From assembly GCA_014729565.1 (NCBI GenBank), contig WJJR01000160.1, forward strand, positions 1 to 8,735: a DNA stretch of 8,735 nucleotides, read 5' to 3'. How positions within the stretch are numbered: position 1 is the first letter of the stretch; every line of letters starts with the position of its first letter. Below are positions 1-6,362 of the stretch, piece after piece. Below the pieces are notes generated by a model that saw only the letters and a list, made by a program, of their open reading frames with translations, did not search any database and was not told the DNA's origin. This DNA is from Candidatus Zixiibacteriota bacterium. Its GTDB lineage: Bacteria > Zixibacteria > MSB-5A5 > WJJR01. A program made the translations under genes and the position numbers.

Positions 1-4
1 CTTG

Positions 5-24
5 CAGTGAGCGGAGTCGAACTG
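5..24. repeat. Possible dispersed-repeat fragment (GAGCGGAGTCGA core)
   Basis: The word CAGT-GAGCGGAGTCGA-ACTG has complementary 4-base ends. It contains a core resembling the TGAGCGGAGTCGAA-type words that are scattered between genes in many bacterial genomes. Only one copy is in the window, so its repetitive nature is inferred from memory of such words and is not shown here. Confidence 0.25.
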
Positions 25-80
25 GCCATGCTACGTTCCCGAAAACCGGAACGGAGTTCTAGTTATTGCTATAACTTGTT

Positions 81-158
81 GTCATTCCCGCGCAGGCGGG
101 AGTCCATTCTCCGCGCGTGGCTGGCTTCAAAATGGATCCCCGCTTGCGCGGGGATGAC
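81..158. repeat. Inverted pair of dRS3-like palindromic repeats
   Basis: The arms 81-108 and 131-158 are reverse complements at 24 of 28 positions, separated by 22 bases. Each arm is also a small hairpin. The left contains a 20-mer at 84-103 (ATTCCC, 8 bases, GGGAGT) and the right a 20-mer at 136-155 (ATCCCC, 8 bases, GGGGAT). This matches the layout of Neisseria dRS3 elements (ATTCCC-N8-GGGAAT) and of REP-type intergenic repeats in many genomes. It lies beyond the terminator, so it is probably not part of the paralog A transcript. It could serve as a nonautonomous repeat, an attachment or recombination target, or part of a terminator for a gene to the left. Confidence 0.75.
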
Positions 159-244
159 AGGGGAGGGTTGACGACTGAACGGGGGCTTCTGCTAACGGAA
201 AATACTTCTGACAATCGCTATAACAGGCCCTGAAGCCGGGTGTT

Positions 245-283
245 AAAAAAACAAGGGCCATGGTCACTGTGCGACCATGGCCC
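245..283 (-). terminator. Rho-independent terminator after paralog A
   Basis: On the minus strand a perfect 11-base-pair stem (arms 273-283 and 255-265, sequence GGGCCATGGTC and its complement) closes a 7-base loop at 266-272. It is followed directly by TTGTTTTTTT (254-245). It starts 26 bases after the TAA stop of paralog A. This is the textbook intrinsic terminator form, and only the minus strand has the T-tract, so it acts on the paralog genes. It is the only strong terminator in the window. Confidence 0.95.
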
Positions 284-309
284 GGAAGTGAACTGCAATC
301 GTTCTGTGC

Positions 310-3036
310 TTATTTGATGATGACCAGTTTGCCGGACTGACTACCGTACTCCGATTCCACCCGCCAGATGTAGATCCCGGACACCGCGGCCTGAGCGTTG
401 CGTGTCACGAGGTCCCATGCGGTCCGTGAGGAGTAATCACTCAGCGAAGTCGGAATGGCCTCAGGCAGGTTTGGATCGACATGCTCGATCGTCCGGACCA
501 AGTCGCCATCCAACGTATAGATCTTAATCGTGGCCTTTGGCGGCAGGTTGATAAACCAGATCCGGCGATCCTGTTCGGCGATACCTTGTTCGGTGCCGAA
601 TTTCTGTGGCGCTTCGAAACCCTGCTCAAAATAGCTGGTCGGCTGGCCACCGGGACCGTCGAACCGAATCTTGTACGGATTCGGGAACACGCTGACTTCG
701 AGGTTTTCCTCCGTCACCACGTCGGCGCTGTAAATCGGAATGGCGAATTGAGTACAACCGGTGGTCCCCGGGCCACCCCCCGATTCCGACGGATCGAGAC
801 GCTGGAACGGGTTGCCAAAGTCCCATGCGGTGACCGAGACATACTGGCCCACAGACGCGTTCAGTTTCGGAATGCGTGCCTCGTAATAGCCGAACGTCAG
901 CGTATCGCCGGTAAATGGATCAACGACGGTACTGTCTCCCAGCCGCTGAATGACATTCGTGACGGTGTTGCCGAACTCGTCGACAAATTCGTTCCCCTGA
1001 TTGAAGCTCTGTTCAATGAACTTGAGCAGACGGACCTCTTGAAGGATACCGTCGACAAAGATGGAATCTTCGAAACTGCCGACCGTGTCGGATCGGAACG
1101 GATCGAGAATGTAGTTGTCCGGATCAAAGTTGGCGCCGTACTTCTCTTTCAGTGCCTCGGGACCGGCAGGCAGGCCGTCACGTACGAAGTCCGACGCGGC
1201 CGTGTCATAGACATATGTATTGTAGTCGATGACATCCCATGACGCCAACAGCGAGTACTGCTCGATGGTGTTGATGCGGCCGATGTAGAGACGGTACTCC
1301 TCGAAGTCCGGTTGACGGAGAATCGGGTCATTGCGCGTTTCGGGTTCACGCCCCGACCACCGGACAATGATTTCCGATGGCTGTGTTTCGACCTCAATAA
1401 TAGGACACGGTGGCGCCTCCGGGCCGGCGAAGTCCGGCGCACCACCACCAAAGTTCGGACGTCCATCGTTGACCAGTGGACGGCGTGGGCCCGGTGGCGG
1501 ACCCAGATCACCGGTGTAATACACCGTATCGCAGCCGTAGCTGATGCCATTGACCGTACTGTCACATCCGACGAGGTGGTATTCGCCGCGGTAACCGTCA
1601 CCGTCGCTGTCAATGCCGGGGGCGTCATAAATCCAGCTGGACCACGACGCCGAAAAGATGAGGTCGTTGAAATCTAACTGCGCAAGGGACCCGGCTGGGT
1701 CTTCGCATTCGAACTGCTGATTGGGATCGGTATGGAAGTTGAAACCGCCCATAAAGGTCACCACAAACGGCACCGAATCCCCCGGGAAGACCGGATCGAT
1801 CGTCGGACCCACGGACAACAGTTGGCGTGTATCGTCGCCATTGGCGACATCACAGCCGCCGGCCCGCGGCGGTGGGCGCCAGCCCTGCTCGGTCATGTCG
1901 ACATTGGCGAAGAGCTGACCATAATCGCGCTCACCGTTGGTCATGACATAGTAGACATTGCGATCGCCTTCCGGGATGAAGCTGCCGGCCACACCGCCGG
2001 TCCGCGAACCAAGCTTCGTGGGTCCCCAGTCCTGCGCAACACCCAGCAACCACCAGTTGAATGAGAGGTCCTCAACCGGTGGCGCGTGGATGACGCGCAT
2101 TCCCACCACACCACGGGGTGAAAAGCGCGGATACGAACCACCGATGGGATCGCCATCATTGTCCCCGACCCAAGCGACATTGACAAAATCGTTGCGGTCG
2201 AGCACCGCCTGGCTCGGACCATCGAGAAGAAAACCGGAGAAATCATCAGCGGAGCCGGTTGTACCATCGCTCGTTTCATCGTTGAAAACGTCCGCGTCCA
2301 TATAGATGCCCATCGCCATCTTGGAGATCGGGCGGTCACCGATGTTCGTAATCCAATACTCAATGGTCACGAATTGGCGGGAAAACCGATCCGACCAGGC
2401 ATACGAGTTCTGGCTGATTTCGATGTTCAGCGGACGGTGTGGACGCTGATCAACTTCATCAATGAAATTGCCAACGAAGGTGTCTGAAAACACGGCGTGA
2501 AACTGCTGCTGTGCTTTGGCATCCGGATCGAAGAACGGCGATGTCCGCAGACTCGACGATTCGCTAACAGTATCGTAGCCATGCCACTCGTCAATCTCCT
2601 GACTCTGCCCCAGTATCGAAATGGTGACCAGGGTGTCAGTTCCCACGATACCGCCCACGTACAGCCCACCCGCATACAGATACTCATTCCGCGTGCCGGC
2701 CGGGAACTGGAAGCTGGGTGAATAGGTGATGCCCAGCGCGTTGAGATCTTCGTCCTTTACAGGATTGGACGCATTCCCGATGCCGAGCAGACCGAAATTG
2801 GTCGGCGTGAACCACACCTGGCCAACGGAGTGCAGACGGTACTCATAGATCGGAAACGACACGGTGGGTTTGGACATATCAGACATGTACGACGGCGGCG
2901 TGGTGCCGGCGACACGTTCCCGAGCGCGCGCATCCGCCGTCTCAGGATGTACCACGAGCGCAGCCACACTGACGGCGACGATCACAACAATCATGAGGCA
3001 ACGTACCCAATTGCCGCCTCTGCCAGTCCTCTGCAT
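310..3036 (-). CDS. Paralog A: secreted multidomain protein with C-terminal sorting module
   Basis: This encodes a 908-residue exported protein. The start is ATG at 3036: GGGAGGAG (3047-3040) sits just before it, and an in-frame GTG at 3051 would place that ribosome site inside the gene. Residues 1-36 form a signal peptide (basic start, hydrophobic 13-29, likely cut after ADA). The conserved family region follows: FPIYEYRLHSVGQVW (61-75), GGLYVGGIVGTDTL (123-136), DADVFND (247-253), DNDGDP (292-297), FNWW (326-329), PGDSVPFV (418-425). DSDGDGYRGEY (476-486) resembles an EF-hand or thrombospondin-3 calcium loop. Residues about 548-612 look fibronectin-III-like. The end carries FPNPYK (784-789), EQDRRIWFINLP (821-832), IYTLDGDLVR (839-848) and KLVIIK, a FlgD-Ig-like / T9SS type A style module. 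No catalytic motif is evident. Surface or secreted location is inferred from the signal and tail; the function is unknown. It is the last gene before a strong terminator. Confidence 0.93.
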   Translation of the reverse strand: MQRTGRGGNWVRCLMIVVIVAVSVAALVVHPETADARARERVAGTTPPSYMSDMSKPTVSFPIYEYRLHSVGQVWFTPTNFGLLGIGNASNPVKDEDLNALGITYSPSFQFPAGTRNEYLYAGGLYVGGIVGTDTLVTISILGQSQEIDEWHGYDTVSESSSLRTSPFFDPDAKAQQQFHAVFSDTFVGNFIDEVDQRPHRPLNIEISQNSYAWSDRFSRQFVTIEYWITNIGDRPISKMAMGIYMDADVFNDETSDGTTGSADDFSGFLLDGPSQAVLDRNDFVNVAWVGDNDGDPIGGSYPRFSPRGVVGMRVIHAPPVEDLSFNWWLLGVAQDWGPTKLGSRTGGVAGSFIPEGDRNVYYVMTNGERDYGQLFANVDMTEQGWRPPPRAGGCDVANGDDTRQLLSVGPTIDPVFPGDSVPFVVTFMGGFNFHTDPNQQFECEDPAGSLAQLDFNDLIFSASWSSWIYDAPGIDSDGDGYRGEYHLVGCDSTVNGISYGCDTVYYTGDLGPPPGPRRPLVNDGRPNFGGGAPDFAGPEAPPCPIIEVETQPSEIIVRWSGREPETRNDPILRQPDFEEYRLYIGRINTIEQYSLLASWDVIDYNTYVYDTAASDFVRDGLPAGPEALKEKYGANFDPDNYILDPFRSDTVGSFEDSIFVDGILQEVRLLKFIEQSFNQGNEFVDEFGNTVTNVIQRLGDSTVVDPFTGDTLTFGYYEARIPKLNASVGQYVSVTAWDFGNPFQRLDPSESGGGPGTTGCTQFAIPIYSADVVTEENLEVSVFPNPYKIRFDGPGGQPTSYFEQGFEAPQKFGTEQGIAEQDRRIWFINLPPKATIKIYTLDGDLVRTIEHVDPNLPEAIPTSLSDYSSRTAWDLVTRNAQAAVSGIYIWRVESEYGSQSGKLVIIK

Positions 3037-3039
3037 TGG

Positions 3040-3047
3040 CTCCTCCC
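3040..3047 (-). promoter_or_regulatory. Ribosome binding site fixing the start of paralog A
   Basis: On the minus strand GGGAGGAG lies 3 bases before the ATG at 3036, with the GGAGG core 5 bases away. It is the clearest Shine-Dalgarno sequence in the window and decides between the ATG and the GTG 15 bases upstream. Confidence 0.85.
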
Positions 3048-3145
3048 TCACTACAATCTCATCAAAATAGTCAATGTCTCCGTCCGAAGCGGTTGCGGCT
3101 GCACATCTTGGCGCAAATCCGCCGGCCGATCGGCGCTGACCGCCT

Positions 3146-3174
3146 ATTGTGCTACATTTATTACTTCAGAACAA
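3146..3174 (-). promoter_or_regulatory. Candidate promoter for paralog A
   Basis: On the minus strand TTGTTC (3174-3169) and CACAAT (3151-3146) are separated by exactly 17 bases, which suits a housekeeping sigma factor, though only 3 and 4 of 6 positions match the -35 and -10 consensus. It would give a leader of about 100 bases. The -35 hexamer overlaps one copy of a direct repeat (3173-3181). Promoter consensus in this lineage may differ, so this is tentative. Confidence 0.25.
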
Positions 3175-3201
3175 GCCCGATATTCCCTCAAAAAGCCCGA
3201 T
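3173..3201. repeat. Direct repeat AAGCCCGAT phased by 20 bp
   Basis: AAGCCCGAT occurs at 3173-3181 and 3193-3201, exactly 20 bases apart or about two helical turns. On the transcribed (minus) strand both copies read ATCGGGCTT. They sit between paralogs B and A, with the copy nearer paralog A overlapping the candidate -35 box. Spacing on one helix face would suit a pair of regulator half-sites, but no regulator gene is in view. Confidence 0.4.
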
Positions 3202-3207
3202 TTCTAC

Positions 3208-3223
3208 GAATTGTCAGCAATTC
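3208..3223. repeat. Small perfect hairpin in the B-A gap
   Basis: GAATTG-TCAG-CAATTC forms a 6-base-pair stem with a 4-base loop, 25 bases after the TAG stop of paralog B on the minus strand. No T-tract follows directly; the next T-run (five T) comes later, inside the direct-repeat region. It is therefore a weak terminator at best and may instead stabilise the 3' end or act in attenuation. Confidence 0.4.
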
Positions 3224-3247
3224 TGTGGACCTCGCGGGGGTCTTTAT

Positions 3248-5956
3248 CTACTTGATAATCACGATCTTGCCCATTTGGGTGCCGAGCGGGGAGTCGACGC
3301 GGTAGATATAGATGCCCGAAACCACCGCCTGGGTGTTCCTGGTGACCAAGTCCCAGCCGACACGGGAGGAGTAGTCCGAGAGGAATGCCTGATTGGATCC
3401 GCCCTGTGACCAGTTGTGCTCGATCCGCCGGACAAGGTCCCCGTCCAGGGTGTAGATGCGGATGAGTGCCTCATGGGGCAAATTGATGAACCAGATGCGG
3501 CGGTCCTGCTCATCCGGCTCCAAACCGAGCCCCTGCTTCTCCGGTGCCTCGAAGCCCTCCTCGAAATACGTCGACCGCCGCCCGTCAGGCCGCTCGAAGG
3601 ACGACTTATACGGGTTCGGATAGACTGATACGTTCAGTCCACTGTCCTCGACAACGTCGGCGGAGTAGATCGGAATGGCGAACTGGCTGCACGCGCCGGG
3701 GACCGATTCCAACGCCCCCAAACCCAGCGCGGCATCGCCGAAATCAAAGGCGGTCAGAGAGACGTGGAGACCGATCGATGGATTCAAATGCGGAATGCGG
3801 GCTTCGTACACCCCGTACGTCACGGTGTCGCTTTCCCCTTCGTACACCCGTTCATCAATCCGCTGGATGATGTTGTCTATCTCATAGCCGCCTTCAACAT
3901 ACCGATTCGGACGGTTGTTCTCGTAGGGTTCAAAGTAAGAGCAGCGAATTTCGGGAATTCCCGAGTCGTCATAGATCGTATCCCGATAACACACGAATGG
4001 CGACGGTACGGTGTAGCGCAAGGGGTCGAACGAGTCCCCGTAGAGTGATTGCAGTTGCTCGAGCGTGACCGGGTTGCCGTCCTGAACCCACCGACCCGGG
4101 GGTTCGTCATCGTAGACGTAGCGCACGAAATCGACGAGATCCCAACTGGCGATGAGTGAATACTGCTCGGCGGCATCCAAACGGCCCACGTACAACCGGT
4201 AGCCTTCGAAATCGTAGAGTTTGGACAACGGATCGCGCACGGTCTCGGTATTGATGCCGGTCCAGCGTACCACAATCTCACCGGGCCGTGTCTCGACGGA
4301 AAAGCCCTCCCCCACCATCGGGCACGGCGGTGATGCCGGTCCGGCCCGGTCGGGCGCTCCGCCGTAAACGACACATTCCTGTCCCGGCATGGGCGGCGGA
4401 CCGAGATCGCCGGTGTAATAGATCGTGTCGCAATTCCAGCCGATGCCGAACACGTCGAAGCTGTCGCAGTCGGCGAGGTGGTACTCGCCCCGGTACCCGT
4501 CGCCATCCGAGTCCAGACCGGGCGTGTCGAAGATCCACGACGCCCAGGTCGATGCGAACACCAGATCGCTGACATCAAGTGAATTGACAAACGCCTGAGG
4601 ATTGAAGCAGTCGAAGTTGGCGCCCGGTTGGGTGTGCAGTCCGTCACCGGCGCACATCGCATAGACAAACGGGACGGAATCGCCGGGCATCAACGGTTCA
4701 CAGGCAGGACCGACCGACAGAACCGAACGTGTGTCCAGGCCATCGGCGACGTCGCAGTTGGTGTTGCGCAGCGGCGGCCGCCAGCCCTCATCGGTGTGGT
4801 CGGTCTCCGAGAGCAGTTGTCCATAGTCGACTTCCCCGTTGGTCATGACGTAGTAACGATTGCGATCACCGTCGGGAGCACCTAAGCCGCCACCGGTCGC
4901 CGGCAGGCGCGCTCCCTGCCGCACCGGCCCCCAATTCTGGCTTCCCCCACCCCCGGTCAGCCACCAGTTGAAACTGAAGTCTTCGACCGGCGGCGCCTGC
5001 AGAATGCGCAATCCGACCAGGCCGCGCGGCGAGAAGATCGGGAACGCGTTGCCGACCGGATCGCCATCGTTGTCGGCAATCCAGGCAATGTTCATCGGAT
5101 CGCGATGGTTGCGGAGCTGCAAGTTCGGCGCACGGTCGATGAATCCGGATACGTCGTCCAGATACCCTGCAAGCTGCTGGGTGGTTGTCTCGTTGAACAC
5201 ATCGGCATCCATGAAGATCCCGAACGCCATCTTGTCAATCGCCCGTGAACCGATGTTTGTGATCCAATTCTCCACGATCACGAATTGACGCGAAAAATTG
5301 TCGGACCAGGCATAGGAATGCTGCGAGACTTCCACGTTCAGCGGTTGGTGTGGACGTCCTTCGATTTCATCGACCCCCGGCAAGATGAGCGTATCGCTGT
5401 AGCGCGCGAAGAACTGCTGCTCGGCCGTGGCGCCGGGAGAATAGTACAACGTGCCACGCAGGCTGGAGAGTTCGGTAATCGTATCGAAGCTATTCCACTC
5501 ACCGACCGGACTGCTGGTCCCGTTGATGGGAAGACTGATCAGCGTGTCGGTTCCGACAATCCCGCCGATCCAAAGCCCACCGGCATACATGTAGTCATTG
5601 CGGGTGCCGGCCGGAAATTCAAACGACGGCGAGTAATTGATCGACAACAGATCGCGGTCCTTCTCGGCGACGCGATTGCCGTTTTCGGTACCGATCAGAC
5701 CGTAGTTGGTAAGCGCAACCCAGACCTGTCCGACCGAATGCAGCCGGGTTTCATAGATGGGGAACGCCGCCGCAGTCAAGGACTGACGATGGTGCGTTTG
5801 GGGTGGCCGGTCCCAGCGTTCAACCGGGCGGGTGTGCCCCGCGCTGACGAACGTCACGGTCACAACGCATGCGCCGATCAGCTCGAGCATGATCCGTCTC
5901 ATGACGAACCGTGGCATTCTGTGCCGCACGCGTCTCATTTCAAACGAATATGCCAT
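3248..5956 (-). CDS. Paralog B: secreted multidomain protein with C-terminal sorting module
   Basis: A second full family member of up to 902 residues, ending in TAG. The longest start (ATG 5956) has no ribosome site, and in-frame ATGs at 5938, 5917, 5902 and 5890 also lack clear ones. The hydrophobic signal core is at residues 24-39, so starts at 5917 or 5902 would give a more usual signal length; the true start is undecided. Family motifs follow: FPIYETRLHSVGQVW (65-79), GGLWIGGIVGTDTL, SYAWSDNFSRQFV, DNDGDP (295-300), PGDSVPFV, DSDGDGYRGEY (482-492), a fibronectin-III-like stretch around 553-615, YPNPYK (779-784), EQDRRIWFINLP (816-827), IYTLDGDLVR (834-843) and KIVIIK at the end. It has extra cysteine pairs compared with paralog A (528/545 and 656/672). 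Export to the surface is inferred; the role is unknown. Confidence 0.92.
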   Translation of the reverse strand: MAYSFEMRRVRHRMPRFVMRRIMLELIGACVVTVTFVSAGHTRPVERWDRPPQTHHRQSLTAAAFPIYETRLHSVGQVWVALTNYGLIGTENGNRVAEKDRDLLSINYSPSFEFPAGTRNDYMYAGGLWIGGIVGTDTLISLPINGTSSPVGEWNSFDTITELSSLRGTLYYSPGATAEQQFFARYSDTLILPGVDEIEGRPHQPLNVEVSQHSYAWSDNFSRQFVIVENWITNIGSRAIDKMAFGIFMDADVFNETTTQQLAGYLDDVSGFIDRAPNLQLRNHRDPMNIAWIADNDGDPVGNAFPIFSPRGLVGLRILQAPPVEDFSFNWWLTGGGGSQNWGPVRQGARLPATGGGLGAPDGDRNRYYVMTNGEVDYGQLLSETDHTDEGWRPPLRNTNCDVADGLDTRSVLSVGPACEPLMPGDSVPFVYAMCAGDGLHTQPGANFDCFNPQAFVNSLDVSDLVFASTWASWIFDTPGLDSDGDGYRGEYHLADCDSFDVFGIGWNCDTIYYTGDLGPPPMPGQECVVYGGAPDRAGPASPPCPMVGEGFSVETRPGEIVVRWTGINTETVRDPLSKLYDFEGYRLYVGRLDAAEQYSLIASWDLVDFVRYVYDDEPPGRWVQDGNPVTLEQLQSLYGDSFDPLRYTVPSPFVCYRDTIYDDSGIPEIRCSYFEPYENNRPNRYVEGGYEIDNIIQRIDERVYEGESDTVTYGVYEARIPHLNPSIGLHVSLTAFDFGDAALGLGALESVPGACSQFAIPIYSADVVEDSGLNVSVYPNPYKSSFERPDGRRSTYFEEGFEAPEKQGLGLEPDEQDRRIWFINLPHEALIRIYTLDGDLVRRIEHNWSQGGSNQAFLSDYSSRVGWDLVTRNTQAVVSGIYIYRVDSPLGTQMGKIVIIK

Positions 5957-6009
5957 CGGTCAAGGTGTGGGTCAATTTCGGACCGGCAATGACAGTCTCT
6001 CGCTCTGTC

Positions 6010-6062
6010 CCGGTGAGCCGGACCCGGCGCCGGTGAGGGGCGCCAGTGAGATTACCGCTGAG
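6010..6062. repeat. Cluster of four CCGGTGAG-like direct words
   Basis: CCGGTGAG occurs at 6010-6017 and 6030-6037, exactly 20 bases apart. Variants follow at 6043-6050 (CCAGTGAG) and 6055-6062 (CCGCTGAG). All lie 54-106 bases upstream of the longest paralog B start and read CTCA(C/G)(C/T)GG on the coding strand. They may be operator half-sites or simply GC-rich low complexity. Confidence 0.35.
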
Positions 6063-6211
6063 AGATGATTGTATTCCCGAAACGATGATGTTCGCAGTAG
6101 AACTCCGGGCGGTGGATCGCTTTCAGGGTGAACATCCATCTGCAGGGGCAGACCTGTGGAGGGTATCCCACAAGTGGACGAACCTTCTCCATCGACCATC
6201 AATCAGTGTAG

Positions 6212-6231
6212 GGACACGGCGTGCCGTGTCC
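6212..6231. repeat. Palindromic repeat copy 1
   Basis: GGACACGGC-GT-GCCGTGTCC is a perfect 9-base-pair inverted repeat. It is preceded by TGTAGG (6207-6212), where the last G is shared with the stem. GTAGGG followed by a GC-rich palindrome is the form of an intergenic repeat family that recurs at 6264-6281 and 6292-6316. Confidence 0.7.
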
Positions 6232-6263
6232 GCACGTCACCCCTAACACCTTCTTTCCCATTG

Positions 6264-6281
6264 GGCACGGCAGGCCGTGCC
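6264..6281. repeat. Palindromic repeat copy 2
   Basis: GGCACGGC-AG-GCCGTGCC is a perfect 8-base-pair inverted repeat sharing the CACGGC/GCCGTG core of copy 1, which starts 52 bases to the left. It lacks the GTAGGG lead on its left, but TTTACAG follows on its right, possibly a decayed complement of that lead. Confidence 0.65.
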
Positions 6282-6291
6282 TTTACAGATC

Positions 6292-6316
6292 GTAGGGGTA
6301 CACCTATGTGTGCGTC
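6292..6316. repeat. Palindromic repeat copy 3, degenerate
   Basis: GTAGGGG (6292-6298) leads into ACAC-CTAT-GTGT (6300-6311). The stem extends outward with wobble pairs and one mismatch to 6295/6316. The GTAGGG lead is the same as in copy 1 but the palindrome core differs, as in variable-core families of this kind. Confidence 0.5.
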
Positions 6317-6347
6317 CTCCCGCGCAACTTACGCGACATCCTCTGTG

Positions 6348-6362
6348 TGTCTGCCCCAGACA
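6348..6362. repeat. Small hairpin TGTCTG-CCC-CAGACA
   Basis: A perfect 6-base-pair stem with a 3-base loop. It overlaps the right half of the split palindrome at 6349-6357. It has no flanking T-tract. Confidence 0.4.

Larger units (their letters stand above)
1..309. other. Gene-free region downstream of paralog A
   Basis: I see no credible coding frame here. The stretch holds a possible repeat fragment at 5-24, a pair of palindromic repeats at 81-158 and a strong minus-strand terminator at 245-283. The segment 159-244 shows nothing else recognisable apart from an 8-base word, GCTATAAC, at 217-224 that also occurs at 68-75, on the other side of the palindromic pair. Confidence 0.7.
6145..6357. 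repeat. Two separated halves of a palindromic repeat (GGGGCAGAC / GTCTGCCCC)
   Basis: GGGGCAGAC at 6145-6153 and GTCTGCCCC at 6349-6357 are exact reverse complements. CTGTG follows the left half (6154-6158) and also occurs just before the right half (6343-6347). Joined through one CTGTG, the halves would form a palindrome of the same type as the intact hairpin repeats between them. This could be one repeat split by an insertion of about 189 bases, with CTGTG as a target duplication; that is an inference. Confidence 0.35.

Noticed and set aside
81..158. CRISPR-like repeat
   Set aside because: There are only two units, in inverted orientation, with no regular spacers; a palindromic dispersed repeat explains it better.
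481..1242. Plus-strand open frame of 253 codons, with look-alikes at 3416-3628 and 6649-7038
   Set aside because: These lie antisense to the same conserved 3' blocks of paralogs A, B and C. Their mutual similarity (for example PDQVAIQRID, PDKVPVQGVD, ADQIAIERID) is explained by conservation of the sense proteins. They have no ribosome sites or domains.
2998..3000. Lipoprotein signal for paralog A based on the early cysteine (codon 13, RCLM)
   Set aside because: The cysteine lies before the hydrophobic core and not after it, so there is no lipobox; an ordinary signal peptide fits.
5285..5992. Plus-strand open frame of 235 codons
   Set aside because: It is antisense to the 5' part of paralog B and runs into the intergenic repeats. 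GC-rich coding DNA commonly leaves long open antisense frames, and the product has no recognisable feature.
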